Shown: positions 1 through 11,888 of the stretch, one piece after another | Layout: each line of letters starts with the position of its first letter | Position numbering within the stretch: position 1 is the first letter of the stretch | From: Craspedostauros australis | Taxonomy: Eukaryota > Bacillariophyta > Bacillariophyceae > Mastogloiales > Achnanthaceae | Direction of reading: 5' to 3' | DNA length: 64,000 bases | Assembly (NCBI GenBank): GCA_026770025.1 | Contig: JAMXDE010000019.1 | Span: forward strand, 434,001-498,000 | The notes under the pieces: generated by a model | What the model saw: only the letters and a program-made list of their open reading frames with translations | Database searches by the model: none | What the model was told of the DNA's origin: nothing | Program-made: the position numbers and the translations under genes

Positions 1-629
1 CGAAATCAACACATCCAAAAGTACCGATATGGATCATCTTCCTAATTTTGTCTTGGGTCTGAAACCTGCATCACATTTCCGAATTCTTTCGAGTAGTTTT
101 CTTGGATCTTTCAAATCGAAGTGTGATTGACACAAAGGACTCAAAACTCGAACAACGATTGGATTGATTCAGCACACATGGTCTAACAACAAGGGAACTC
201 ATGGTGAATACTAGCTGTGTGTCAATAGAGGTTGCAAGCTGATTGTACGAGATTGGCTGGTCATGACGCACATCAGGCACACAAGGAGAACAGCACAGCA
301 CAGCACAGTGCATCACCAGTCATTGACGCGCAGCACGGCGCAGCGCACCACAGAACGGCATGGACAACACAGGAGGATGGTCACAAGGTGCCTTGTACCA
401 TCCACTCTTTCCTTTGTGGGAAGGTCACAGTCATTCTACATTCTGTGTAAGCTATGACTACAAGCAGCAGAGAAACAGGAGGAACTCGTTTGAGATGTGC
501 TGTGTTTCCTCTGTCGACTTTGTGAGGAGGATTTTATGCCTCCGCTGTGTCGTTGTGGAATGGATTCGCAATTCGGGACTCGCAAAGTGTTCTCATTGGT
601 TGGCGCATTTGATAGATTTGTGGTTAATT
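1..629. other. Left-edge sequence, no gene seen
   Basis: Overlapping short ORFs on both strands show no recognisable domain. The stretch has short CAGCA-type repeats around 293-315. It may be the outer part of the TIR element to its right, because weak similarity to the far end of copy B continues a little way into it. Confidence 0.4.
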
Positions 630-1897
630 TCCATGGCCCCCAACAGCAAAAACTGTTTGAGAACACCAAACACAACACAACAACACGACAATGGAGAAAC
701 ACAACAAAACTCCTCAAGCGCTGTCGAACGGCATCGACAGCACTGCCACAACCAGCGGTCCAGAGCAAGATCTGAGGGCATAGGCGGAACCGCCATGGAA
801 AGTTTGGTGGATGAGCAAGAGCGGGATGTCATCTTGGCTTATTTGGGGCCGTGGCAGGCCCACGCGCACACGGCACGATTCGGAGGAAAATCTGCTCATT
901 GGATATGGTCTCTGCCTGGAATGCACAGGCCATTCCAACGACCATGGATGGGCAAGACGTATCCAAGAGGATACGGTGAAGATGCACACGAAGTTTGAGG
1001 GTCGGGGGTGGCCTGGAAGGTGCCCTCCGCAAGAAACAAGTGGAGGGCAAGAGTTTTTTGGCGGGTGGCGGCGGACACATCACGTGACTTCGCTGGTGAT
1101 GGGTGCCATTGAAAAGTCACCCATATCGCCAAGCCACCCATTCAAGATGTGTTAGAAATCAACTCAAGATGGCCATGGCGAAGTATCCTGCGCAGATACG
1201 GTCTGGAAGAGGCTGCAGCCTGGGATGCACACGAAAGGGATTTTTTTGGGTGTCGGAAAAACATCATGATGGCATCATCACATGGAGGTGCACCTTTGGA
1301 GGTATGAGCGCCCCACCCATTCTGAACACATCAGTGTGTCGCCAGAGAATGTGGGAACGCATGAGGGGCATGTGAAGGAGCTGCAAGGATCGTATTGACG
1401 AGATACGGATCCAAATCCGAACGGCATCCGTGTCGGAATCGGGTGTTCGAAAATTCTGCGTTTCAGTGCAGGGACAGTTTGGAGTATGAGATGCGGCTAT
1501 CTGCGCAGGATCTTCATGGAGTGGATAGATGGGGGGTATCCGGAGCCAATGTGGTGCGCAGATTGTGAAAATGCCAGGGATGATAATGATGATCATGGGT
1601 GCTGAAGGTAGGGCAGCATGGTGCCATTGAGAATTTTTTGCACCCACCACCTGACAGACAGCAAGCCAAAACGACATTAAAAATAAAGTTCATACAAATT
1701 TAACTGAGATATTCAGAATAAACGATAGCCAAGCGTCCGAATGAACTGCCTAGTTTTAATTTTAAATGGTGCATTGTTGAGATATAACATCATAAGCAGT
1801 TGTTTGGATGGTTTTGGGTGTGCTCTAATTTAGTCTACTTTATCACGACTCATCACGAGTAAAACTCAAAAAACACTCCACAACTAGTGTTATCGTG
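630..1897 (-). mobile_element. TIR element copy A (non-autonomous or decayed)
   Basis: Read on the minus strand, this stretch matches 62345-63610 on the plus strand over more than 1 kb. Landmarks shared in the same order include the terminal CGATAACACTAGTTGTGGAGT, CCAAAACCATCCAAAC, TATATCTCAACAA, GGAGTGGATAGATGGGG, GATGATCATGGGTGCTGA, GGTGGCTTGGCGAT, AACTCTTGCCCTCCACTT and a GGCC-rich CCCCAAAT block. No intact transposase is present. The short ORFs here (for example 1264-1677 minus and 811-1155 plus) have weakly similar counterparts in copy B, which reflects DNA homology rather than coding. The terminal repeat that should close the left side was not found. Confidence 0.72.
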
Positions 1898-1906
1898 AGT
1901 GCATCA
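1898..1906 (+). repeat. 9-bp direct repeat next to TIR of copy A
   Basis: AGTGCATCA directly follows the TIR end of copy A. The same 9-mer in the same orientation immediately precedes the TIR of copy B at 62336-62344. It has the size of a target-site duplication, but the geometry is unusual (see findings). Confidence 0.5.
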
Positions 1907-2187
1907 ACTGCGATTTGCAGCTCGTATGACATGTCCAACAAAATGACCGGTTGTCAAGCTGTGACAGTCATTGGTCATTCACGAAAACAGTCCCTGCCAT
2001 TCTTGAATTCTCTTTCTATTTTACCACAGCTTACACATGGACTGAACGGGGTTGAAAACGAACTGCTAGCGGGCAAGGTGCCGAAATCCCTTCCGGACGG
2101 AGTAGTACATGGTTGAATTATAGCCTCCATAGGAGCCCATTTTTCAAAATCCTGCCGTGGTCGTACGGTCATTGACTGACGTGGGTA

Positions 2188-2334
2188 ATAACTTTATAAA
2201 CAAGGCCTCCCTGGAGCTTCAATCTCGGATTATGAATCTAAGTATGTTAAAGTGTATATGAGCCAAGTTTCATCTGAATTGAAGGTCCAAAATCAAAGAA
2301 TCCTGGAGGAACCGCACCGCTACTGACTCACACG
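2188..2334 (-). repeat. 147-bp dispersed repeat, copy 1
   Basis: Matches 13287-13433 end to end with no gaps; about 8 mismatches were counted by eye. It lies 52 bp beyond the stop codon of the minus-strand gene at 2387-3908. It is not an open frame on the minus strand (TAG after a few codons), so conservation here is not coding. It could be a small transposon fragment or a shared 3' untranslated sequence. Confidence 0.85.
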
Positions 2335-2350
2335 AGTATATATACTCGTG
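2331..2350. repeat. 20-bp perfect palindrome
   Basis: CACGAGTATATATACTCGTG is its own reverse complement. It overlaps the last four bases of the 147-bp repeat and lies downstream of the minus-strand gene. It may act in transcript termination or 3' processing, or may be incidental. Short CACGAGTA-like strings recur elsewhere in spacers. Confidence 0.8.
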
Positions 2351-2386
2351 CTCATATGGACTATCCTTGGCTTTGGTGGGATGGGA

Positions 2387-3908
2387 TCAACGAATAATGC
2401 ACCCAGGCGGAGTTGGACAAATGGATGCTTCGCCTGCCGCCAACTTGAACACGTTGGCCTTGGCAAAGTCCACTGCTCCCTTTGCATTGACAGTATCTCC
2501 GTCCATGACAGCCATATTGAAACCAGCAATGTGAGCGCAGAGTTCTGCCACTGTGGACGTTGGAGGCACATTTTGGAAGTGTTCACAGGCACTGTCGAAG
2601 AACAGGTTCCCCTTCTTGTGACCGGCGTAGTATCCTTCCAGAATTGCACGGCACATCCCGAGTTCAAGGTCTCTCAATTCATTTTCCAATGGCGACGCAA
2701 TGTCCAGTTCACAACGTGTCATTGGCGGAATTGGGTCCACCACAGAGACCACATATTCTCCGAACAGGGCGACGATGATCTTCTGCATGCTGAATCTCTC
2801 CAGAGTGCCAAGATAAAGGGAATGGTCAACAAATCCATCCCCGATCATCATGCTCGCGGCAGGCAGTCGGATGAACTCTTGGGTCTGGTCCAAATTAACC
2901 AAAATCTCGCCGATGTTTCCCTCAGTGCTGAATCGTCCAAATGATTGCCCGACAGATGTGAGGATAGGATTGGAGAAATTACCAGGGAAGAAGTTGGCGA
3001 TCGCCCCTTGCACGTTTGCGATGGCTTGGTCATCGACGAGCGGCGAATTGCTGAAAAATGCTCTGATCACATCTGTGTTCTGAAAGACCTGTCCCTTCGC
3101 GGCTCTGAGTTCAACCAGCTGCAGCTGGGCCTCGGTGATGGCTGGATCTTGCACCCAGAAAGCTCGGAGCTCATCGACAACGGCACATGCTGTTTCGGTG
3201 AACTCTCCGTTGGGCCCAATACCCGGGTTGCCTTCCACACAGGCATCTGATCCAGCAACAGACGTGATGACGTAAGCCGGAGTGTCGTCACGGCCACCAA
3301 CTGGAACAACCCAAAATGTAGCGAGTTGTTGGGCGACCGGGATTGGGATTTGAGCAAGCTGGTCGTAGTACCACGTGTCGCTGGTGCGCCTCCAGGACTC
3401 GGTGTCGACTTGTGCATCATCTGATGTGGATTTTGCTTGCTCGGAACTCTTGGATTGCTTGGTCTTGAGCGTGCGAGTTGAGCCCTTGATGTTGTCATTC
3501 CTCTGAGCGACCGTCTTGGTTTCTGATGTGCAATTCATAATGAAAAGGAAGGAGCAAGCGTAGGCATATCGGCAGAAGACAGGCGTGGGTGAGGTAAGCG
3601 AGATGAACCAAGCGGGTACATGCGTTTTGCGAGCGAATCATTCTGGATGGAGAGGTTGCAACTGGCGTCCTTGCATGGTGAAGATCTATCGCGGCGACTA
3701 TTACTATTACTATTACTGTTGCTATTGCGCTTGTTCGACCCCTGGAACGTCATCACACGCAATCGGTAGATCACAGACGAATCAGCTGCCGATGGAGAAA
3801 CTGATTGATTGGTTGTTCCTTGTTGTTGAACGTACCTTCGCCCGAAGTGCAGCCCATGAGCGCGCTCATGCACGAAAGTGCAAGTGCGGCTTTTCCAAAC
3901 GAAACCAT
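2387..3908 (-). CDS. Secreted protein of unknown function, two exons
   Basis: I do not recognise a family. The long exon (3522-2387) is open from a CAG acceptor. A short first exon (3908-3837 plus the base at 3836) encodes an ATG and a hydrophobic leader, MVSFGKAALALSCMSALMGC, that looks like a signal peptide. The donor GTACG at 3835 and acceptor CATCAG ending at 3523 are both phase 1 and rebuild a GAA codon, giving an intron of 313 bp. The spliced product is about 402 residues. After a charged linker comes a mixed domain with several Cys residues (near CVEGNPG, TACAVVDE, CELDIAS, DSACEHF, AELCAHI and the C-terminal CPTPPGC), suggesting disulfides outside the cell. No membrane helix follows the leader, so secretion or a vacuolar location is inferred. 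An unspliced start at 3538 is possible but would lack the leader. Confidence 0.7.
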
Positions 3909-5515
3909 GGTGAGATGATGATGGTGGTGGTGGTGGTGGTGAAGGGATGTGTGATATCGTGTGGGTATGCTGCGTTGTGGGAGAGTGTGGTCGTCAAAAC
4001 TTGTGTGTGCCTCTTGTGTTTTTTGTGAGCTGCTGACCGATCTATTCGCATGAACAACTCTGCCTACAATGTTGCTGCTTTGCTGTTGAGGTGCAGGTGG
4101 CAACGAGAAGTGCAAGTGGCAACGGGAGATCTTGAAGATGGCCGCACACTCAGGGTGACATTCACCTCGACAATAATGTCGGTTTGTGCTGGATAAAATG
4201 CGACGGCGAATCCGCCGTCGATGCGGAAAGACCGGAGCGATCACACTCGCGCGACACTTGGAGTACTATATAAGAAGTACGTGTACGAGTCACTCGCTCG
4301 CACGCGCGCATCAGGTGTCATGGTGGGTGGTACTGGTGGCGAAGTAATAGATTGGTGTTGTCTCTGTGGCCGTTTGCTTCGATGTTGTGTGCCAGGGTTT
4401 CCTATCTTCATGCACGACCCGGTGGAAGAGTTATCCCAGCAGTTCATGTGGAAGAGTCAATCAACGCCAATTTTGTGGAAGAACAACTTTGTCGTTTTGA
4501 TGTCGCTCAAGACGATCCAGGTATGGACCAACCTCTTGCGACATGTTGTGAACGAAACTCCAATTTTCTGCTGGAACACACAACATTTTGTCGATTTCCA
4601 CTTTTTTACTCGTGACTTACTATACCAGGACTTAAACACAGTGTTGAGACAGAAAAGTGAATCGGCCGAAATCCTGAAAAGCGTATCTAGTGGCTATTGG
4701 CTAATTTCCGCTTTTTTGGCACTTTTTGGTAATTATTGGTAACCATTGGCCTATCGCCGACGGCACAAGCAACCATTTGATGAGTTGATGGCCGTTGACC
4801 GACATCTTTACATTATTAGAAAGAGGAGAGTGAGAGCTCTCTGTTGATGTGTTCATTGTTGGCAAACGGTCTCCGCTTGCTGTTCATCTTGATGCCTGTT
4901 TTAACCCTTTATCGGCCTTTTTTGTACGGACGACGGACGGACGTGATTTCGGAATTTTTTCGTTGGTAACCATTGGTAACCGCGTAGAGTCTACGACGTT
5001 CTGGTACAGAAATTTGGTGCTTCTTGGTCCAATCTCGGCCGACGGCCTTCCAAAGACCCGCATCCAATTCTGTTTCGTCTATTACTCAAGTGAATGACAT
5101 GGCTGTATTCGTCACTTCATTCTGCTTCGGGTGGTGTGCTGGTCAGCGGTCCAGGATGCCTTTGTGTGTTGCTTTGGGTGTTTAAAGTTAGTCACTAATG
5201 CTCGTGACAGCCATGATCATCAATCCGTGAACATAAAAAAGTTCGCACCAAGAATTATCGCGTGTTTTTACGTGTTGTTGATTCGGACTGAGTTGCTCAC
5301 ATGAGTCTATCTACTTTATGCAAGGTTGTTGCACCGCCCTGACGTCGGATCATCGTGCGGTTGCCTTCAATCGACGCAGTATCCTCTCTTGCACCCGCCC
5401 ATGTAGTGTTAGTCTTCGTCCTTCACTTGCTCCAAACATATACCAACTTTCCTCCATATCAGTGCTCCTCCAAGTATCACAATCAACTCGTCCACCACCA
5501 ACACTCCTCTTCACC
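3909..5515. other. Spacer, no supported gene
   Basis: Contains a His-codon run read on the minus strand near 3920-3945, a TATATAAG box at 4267-4274 facing right, and a 173-codon open frame (4221-4742, plus) without recognisable features. GGTAACCATTGG-type strings recur at about 4739 and 4966. This is probably the promoter and 5' region of the gene at 2387-3908, plus decayed sequence. Confidence 0.4.
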
Positions 5516-6301
5516 ATGCCTCTCAAAGTTGGTTCCCACGTCCTCTCCAAGTTCAACCATCCCTCCCACGGATCTCATGGTGAGAAGGTCCCACTCCGCG
5601 GCATCGTCCTGAAGTCCCTCACTGATTGTGTCTGGCCGATCCACTGGACCTCGCTTGAGGTTGTGTGTGACCACCAAGCTGCGACGTTGAAGCTCAACAA
5701 CAAACCCATCCACCATGCCCCTCCTGACAAGATTACCGACCTCATCCGCACCCGCTACATTGGGAAGGGTGTGTTGGCACTGCAACGCTTCCAGAAGAAG
5801 CGTGCATTCGTTGCTGCGCCCCATGCAGAGCTCTAGATTGGCTCAGCAGTCAGGAACCTGAAGGCCGGCGTCTCCATCGCCCACGCATCGACCGCAAACC
5901 ACCCCAATCGCTCCCATCATGGCCACCCTGAATCGATGTCAAGAGTTCCTCCAGCTGGATCAGACTCCGCCTCTCGCTCTTTTCGCGTCAAAGGAGCAAT
6001 CTCCGATGGCGACGAGCTTCGTGCCGATCTTCGCAGCAGCAGCCGTGATGCCTCTGATGGAGCCAATGATGCTGATGGTGGCGGCGACTTGCCAATGGGC
6101 GATGACGCCAGCGCCTTGTCAGTCCATGATGGACCACACCTCGACTACTCCTTTCGAGGCAACCGACTGGCTGACGCAGTGTCGCACAGGGCAGCCAAGC
6201 TTGCCCTTATGGGGGCGAATGTGGTTGTGGGCAAGGGCCTTGATACTCAGACCTGGACTGTGGTTCCTGACGACCACATCCAGTGTTGGCAAGTTCCATG
6301 A
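5516..6301 (+). pseudogene. Transposon-like ORF broken by one in-frame TAG
   Basis: The frame starting at ATG 5516 runs 106 codons to TAG at 5834-5836, then stays open in the same frame to a stop at 6299-6301. Together this would be about 261 residues. The first part has a small basic module (KVGSHVLSKFNHPS, GIVLKS, WPIHW) of the kind found in front of transposase domains of diatom piggyBac-like elements. The second part is acidic, then ends in a segment with TWTVVPDDHI. No catalytic domain follows. A single nonsense codon in an otherwise open frame indicates recent decay. The transposon assignment is an inference from general resemblance and could be wrong; stop-codon readthrough or a short real gene (5516-5836) are alternatives. 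Confidence 0.45.
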
Positions 6302-7076
6302 TTGGAAGCCTACAATCGTGGAAGACGGTGTTGTTGATAGTCGGTCTGTTTGCTATTTCATTACATTGAGACTCCGATCCTCTCGGTGTCCGTTCTCTTG
6401 CCCGATGCTCTCGGCGCTTCAATCTGTTTCGTAGATTCGGTCTCCTCTACCTCCGACTATGAGTCGGTACGCGAGATGCTCTCTCGCTCCTCTCTGTATT
6501 CTCTCTCTCTCTTTCTGTGTCTCAGCATCGTGTACTTCGTGCTACACGATACTTCGCGTTCGATGCGTACTCCGCATTTGACACTCCGTTCATTCACTAC
6601 TGGTTCCTACTCCGCGAGTACTTACCATTTGAACTTCACCTCCTGCATCCATGATCTTGATGCCCTTCGGTCATCGGATCTTTGCCTCCTGCTCTGACTT
6701 GGAGACAGATGTCGATGTGGTGACATGATGACATCCTGTCAACGTCAGTAGGCATCCTTCTGCTCTCCAGATGTAACGTTCCATTGGTGATGCAGTGCTC
6801 TGTCAGATGATATCGTCATCTGAGGTTTAGTTGGGAAGTACCTCAAGATTCTCTTGGTACCATTGATGGATGGACGGACGATGTTTCTAATTCTCTCAGA
6901 AATCGTCGATTGCAAATTTCCTCTAGAAATTCTGCTCATTTTCGTGTGTTCCATTTCCGCTGTAATTCTGACGAATCACAGTATACTATCGACACGAATG
7001 TAGTTATACCGTCCAAGTGTGTATGAGAGAATAGCGGGTGAACGATGCACATATACACGTACATCTTGACATATAC
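6302..7076. other. Spacer with pyrimidine-rich tract
   Basis: Holds a CT-rich microsatellite near 6478-6525 and no credible gene. The right end (about 7040-7090) has imperfect copies of ACATGTACATCT-like units where the Copia element is truncated. No long terminal repeat could be recognised here. Confidence 0.4.
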
Positions 7077-10000
7077 TCACATGTACATCTCGACAAACTC
7101 TGGACTGTCGGATTTGTCCAGAGGACAGCTTGCCTTCTTTGGGAGTGCGCCAAACATGCGTTCGAAGTTCATCAACATCCTTTTGATGTAGGAATGTGGA
7201 CTCATCTTCAGAGTGCCATCTGGATCTTGACCAAAGTCAGCTCCCAGATGATATTCGATGGGACCAACGCCTTTCAGCTTGTAGCTGTACTTGGATGCCA
7301 ATGTGTCAAAGAAGGAATGGGGATTCTTCATGACTGCCATCAAGTCGTCCACATAGACACAGATGTACTCCCAGTGGGAGCCAGCACCATGCATCCAGAC
7401 ATCAGGGTCAGAACGACATTGGGTGAAACCCATGTCTCTGAGAGTGTCGGAGAGTGCTTCATGAAAACGAGCTCCAGAGGTTCGCAGGCCATAGAGCGCT
7501 TTGACGATGCACATCATATGGCCGGCATGCTCACCGAACTCTTCACCAGCGATGAAGCAGATCTTCTCCTTGGTGAATGCTTCGAGGTAAGCATTACCAA
7601 TATCACCCACCATGGTGGAGAGTTAATTGAGCTCACCTGCCAGGAGAGCGATGCGGAGAGAGTGAAGGCTGACAACCCCAGCGTAGGACATGTCCTTGCA
7701 CTGGTCTGTCAGATGACCTCCTGCGACACATCGAGCCTTATGCCGTAGGTCATGCTTGATTGCATAGACCCACTGAAGGCGGATCTTCTGGTATCCATCT
7801 GGTGGAGCCTGTTGCTTGCCCAGAGACTCGAACGTCCCATAGTCGAACAGCTGCTGCATTTCCTTTCGTTCAGCATCAGCCCAAAGGGTGTTGCTGTTCT
7901 TCCAGTCAAGCTGCATGGCCTCTTGATGGTTCCTGGGCACTTGCACACCAAAGTGGAAGGTTGGAATGTTGCCGTGTGTCCGAGTCTTGGCGACATCGAC
8001 TTGGCGTTGCATCCTCTCTTGGCGTTGGGAGAGGCGCTGGAGGCGCTTCCATCCTGGTTGCCCGAGAAGACCATGTTTGCGACCATACACAGCACATGTG
8101 GCAGGGTCGTCTTGGATCATTGCCAAAAGAGGCTCAGACAAAGTGGAGCCATCATTCCATTGGACGGTGACGTTGAAACGAGATCCCTTGTAGGACAATG
8201 AGGAGGGTGAGATGGGACCGTCATGACCGATGATGTCATGGAATATCCACTTGTTGCCCTCAAAGTCGGAGTCCTGTTGGCTCTCGATGATGTCGGACAG
8301 TTCGGTGTACGCCATCAACTCATTCGTCTCCCCATCATTGAGAGAGAGCAGGAGCTTGATGCGTTGATGATTGTCCGCGTCATGGTCGTTGATCTTGCGA
8401 ACGACGTCCGCACGAACCTCATGGCCATCCTGAAGATGAATGAACGACTTGCCCACCAATTCATCAGGTGTGAACTTGGGGACAGAGACTGTCGCCTTGC
8501 CCATTGTTCCTGGATCGGTGATGCCTGAATCGAAGAGAATGGCGTCCGAGAGAGAATGGACGATCGGATCAGAGTTAGGAGGGACGGATATGTCATCCGA
8601 CACCTCCCCATCATCCGATGGTTCGCTCACCACATCATCATCCTCCCCAACAATGGGAAAGGGGAAGTCAGCTCTAAGGTTCCTGGCATCTGGATCATCC
8701 GCAGAGCGGATTGCAGATCTTGGCAGGAGTCGCTGGGACTCATCATCCAGAATCCAGAAGGTCAGGTCGTCTCCTTTGTGAGCGCATGGGCCGGCCCAGC
8801 GACTGCGACGCTCCTTGGAGTGGCTGGGGAATCCTGGCTTCTCAACTCGGAAGTACACAGGCTGCCACCAGCGGTAAGCAAGGAACTTGCTCACATCAGG
8901 GCGATGCCCATATGCAGCCTGCAGAGGGGTGATGTCTCCTGCAGTGTGCTGGGCGATATGGTTGAACAACGAAATGACGTACTGGGTGCAGATGAGCCAA
9001 TACTTCGATGGTGTTCCGGTGCGATCCATGATTCCATTCGTAGTTCGCTTGATGTCTTGGATTCGGCGTTCAGCACCATTCTGGTGCTGATGCTCTGGCT
9101 CGCTCTGATGGTCCTTGACAGTATACTGTCGAAGAATCTCCTGGACCTTGGAACCGACTTCGGACCTCGCGTTGTCCGACATGAGAAGGTCAGGCGCGCC
9201 GTGACGTCGGATGAAATCCAACAACGTGCTGGCGACCTGCTTCTCCGAGGACATGGGAAAGCCCGCGGTGAATCTGGATTGGAGAGCGACATAGACTTGA
9301 ATCATGGTGCACCCGCCGTGTCCAGGCACGCCATCGTCATGTGCAGGGGTGTCCAAGAACAGGGTGTCCATGGCCACAACCTCGTGCAAGCGATCGACGT
9401 TGGCTGCTGGAAAGCGGGTCTTGAAGTGCTTCCGCATTGAGAACCTCTCTGCGGTGCGGTACCACTGCGATGTGCAGCGAAGAGTGTCTCGCACACGACG
9501 AGAAAGGATCCACCCGAAGTGTGGACGGAGTGCCTCGTAGTTGATAGGCGAGGGGCGTTGTTGGATGCCGCCTGTCGGGACGATGGAGTCGTCCGCAGAT
9601 GGGTGTTGGTCGACAACGAAGACATCGATGGCATGGCTGCGGTCATCCGATGGAGGTTCTGGATCTTGTGGAGCCACGTCGGTGACATCAAGCTCATGGT
9701 CAAGTGAGGAAGGATCCCATTCATCATCGGCTGTGAAGTTGACGTGAGGGAGCTGATCAAGTTGGGCACGAGTCGGAGGACACATGTCCATGTATGACAA
9801 GCCTTGGCGGATTGACAAAGGAATCACATGACCGCCAGGGGTCACGATGGTCTGTCGGCCACCAGGCAGATCACGGGGACGTTCATTGACATCCATGCCA
9901 AAGGAGGCGAGCTGATTGGCGGAATGAATCGTCTTGTGCTTCCCGTACAGCGCGTATTGATGGAATACAGCGATGATTGGTCCGTTGGTGGTCTGGACAA

Positions 10001-10478
10001 GTCCAGCAACAGAACCAATGTCAAGGTTGCCAATGGCTGAATCTCCGATGCCGTTGACATCAGCAGTGTGTCCGGTCTTGCACAGCACCACGACATCATC
10101 TCCGGCGAGACCACCATTGGCTCCACTGTCAACGAGAGTTCCGTGCAGTTCCTTGGATGCCTTGTGAAATTCGTAGCGAATCACGGCTTGGTTGGCGAGA
10201 CGCCAGGTTTGCCCCTTGTAGGACAGGACAGGCACATCAGACGATCCGGTCATCTTGGCGTTGGCAAGCATGCAGCTGATGGCGTCGCCTGGAGGTGCGC
10301 GTGGCGCAGTGTCATTGGCTGCAGAATCTCCGTTGCCAGCTGCCGACTCAGATCCGGCCTTGAGAGCAGTCTTGTCTGCCTTGTTGACAGAGCGATTGCG
10401 GCCGCCTTTGGCACGGTTGGGTTCCCACTTTCCCTTTGCTTGGAGGAATGCTTGGCATTGGCTCTTGTCCATCTTCAT
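7077..10478 (-). pseudogene. Copia pol: protease, integrase, partial RT
   Basis: The first segment (10478-7623) is 951 codons. It has the aspartic protease motif LVDSGANGG near residue 115. The integrase core has an AMDTLFLDT aspartate, LLMSDNA, and HQHQNGAERR containing the catalytic Glu. An acidic linker follows, then the start of RT (QWVYAIKHDLRHKARCVAGG). TAA at 7625-7623 interrupts the frame. The same frame continues at once with VGDIGNAYLEA, KALYGLRTSG and the catalytic VYVDDL, to a stop at 7077. The spacing across the TAA equals that of intact relatives, so a nonsense substitution is the simplest reading. RNase H is absent. The acceptance of ATG 10478 is arbitrary, because the frame stays open upstream and probably continues from gag through a frameshift. 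Confidence 0.85.
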
Positions 10479-11701
10479 CCACTCATCATGAGGGACACGG
10501 GGACGAGGATCCTTCGAATAGTCTTTGTCCTTGCTCCATGAATGTGCACCAGAATTGGTGCCAGAGTGCTTGGCATTGTGGACCTTTCGATTGGTACGTC
10601 CACGTGGCTTGACATGATCCAGCGCTGCGCATGACTGCGCACCAGCGAGAAGATCTTGTCAAAGTCGAGGGTGAAGTCTCTGGAGACTCCGGCAATGCTC
10701 ATGGCATCGAGGGACGCCTCAAGGTACTGAGACTCGAAGAGTGCCCGGTACAACTCGGCATCCTGGGAGATAGACTCCTCAAGCCAGTCATGCTTGCGCT
10801 CGGGGGACACGGTGCGGTCTTGAATTGTCTCCAAGTTGCGAACCTTGTTGGACCAAGCATCGAGGAAGGACTCTCGAGTACCTTGCCAATCCTTGTCCAG
10901 CTTGAGGGACTCGAGGGATGTGCAAAGTGCCTTCGCAGAGTTGGCAGCTGTCACACCAGAGGTGTACTCTGTGAGAAGAGTGGCGTAGGCAGCCTGGCCA
11001 TCCATGGAATTCTCGAAACGCCGGACACAACCTTGACCCTTCTGAGTCTTGAGGCTGAGAACGAGAGCACCGTAGACGAAGATGTTCTGCTCATCGAAGA
11101 GAGTTTGATCCTCAGTTGGCGGCTTGTAGTCGGGGTCCAGGACGTTGGATACGCCTTGGGATGCGGCGACAGTCGCGAATGTGCATCTGAAGGACAGGAA
11201 GTACTTGTCCTCCTTGAGCTTTGGGAATCGTCCGCTGTCGCGCTTCATCCCCTTTCGGAAGTCCTGGAGACGAGAGAATGCTGCGCCAGCTGTTGCAGAC
11301 GAAGGCGCCTCATCAGGGATTGGTGGAGTTGCTGCTGCTGCTGTGGTTGCTGCTGCAACCGATGGATCAACAAGAGGGGTGGCGATCGACTCAGCAAGGG
11401 AATGTCCGGTGATGCGGTACCAGGTGGCGAACATAGGATTGTCCTGAAGTTGGTACCACCGATGGAGGGCGAGGATCTTGCGGATGGTTGGCCCATTGAG
11501 TTGGTACAAGAAAGGCTCTGCATCCTCGTCAGCACTCACGAATCGCATTGCGACAAGGTCGTCGCGCTCAAGGAGCAGGAGATCCGACATGATGTTGATA
11601 CCTTCATGTTCCAGAAGGTCGCGTTGATCGGTACCTGCAGTGATGCCGATGACGCTCAGCACATGGGCGAAAATCTCAGCTTCGGAAACGGTAGTAGTCA
11701 T
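10475..11701 (-). CDS. Copia gag-like protein
   Basis: 408 residues, starting at ATG 11701 and ending with a TGA that overlaps the pol ATG in ATGA. It is soluble, with an N-terminal helical segment, an Ala/Pro-rich linker around residues 125-150, and a capsid-like helical domain following. The last roughly 45 residues look out of register. In the -1 frame the same DNA reads a basic stretch containing KPRGRTNRK and then RVPHDEW, which joins smoothly into pol. The true Gag-Pol junction is therefore near 10625, through a 1-bp deletion or programmed -1 frameshifting. The assignment as gag rests on position and length, not on a zinc knuckle, which I do not see. Confidence 0.7.
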   Translation of the reverse strand: MTTTVSEAEIFAHVLSVIGITAGTDQRDLLEHEGINIMSDLLLLERDDLVAMRFVSADEDAEPFLYQLNGPTIRKILALHRWYQLQDNPMFATWYRITGHSLAESIATPLVDPSVAAATTAAAATPPIPDEAPSSATAGAAFSRLQDFRKGMKRDSGRFPKLKEDKYFLSFRCTFATVAASQGVSNVLDPDYKPPTEDQTLFDEQNIFVYGALVLSLKTQKGQGCVRRFENSMDGQAAYATLLTEYTSGVTAANSAKALCTSLESLKLDKDWQGTRESFLDAWSNKVRNLETIQDRTVSPERKHDWLEESISQDAELYRALFESQYLEASLDAMSIAGVSRDFTLDFDKIFSLVRSHAQRWIMSSHVDVPIERSTMPSTLAPILVHIHGARTKTIRRILVPVSLMMSG

Positions 11702-11709
11702 CTTGGAAT

Positions 11710-11888
11710 GTAGTTTGTTTGTTTGTGTTTGATTGTTTGTGTGTGATTGTTTGTGTGTGATTGTTTGTGTGTGATTGATTGTTTGATTGTTTGTTTGATT
11801 GATTGATTGATTGTTTGTGTGATTGATTGTTTGTTTGATTGATTGATTGATTGATTGTTCGATTGATTGGTTGATTGTTTGATTGTTG
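11710..11888. repeat. GTTT/GATT tetranucleotide-like microsatellite
   Basis: About 180 bp of interspersed TTGT, GATT and GTGTGATT units directly upstream of the gag ATG. It makes meaningless Asn/Gln/Ser-rich ORFs on the minus strand. It would lie in the leader of the Copia transcript. Confidence 0.9.

Noticed and set aside
360-998. 212-codon plus-strand ORF at the left edge
   Set aside because: Runs into TIR element copy A; the match in copy B is DNA homology with many frame breaks, so coding is not supported.
8556-9440. 294-codon plus-strand ORF within the Copia region
   Set aside because: Exact antisense shadow of the integrase-coding frame; no domain of its own.
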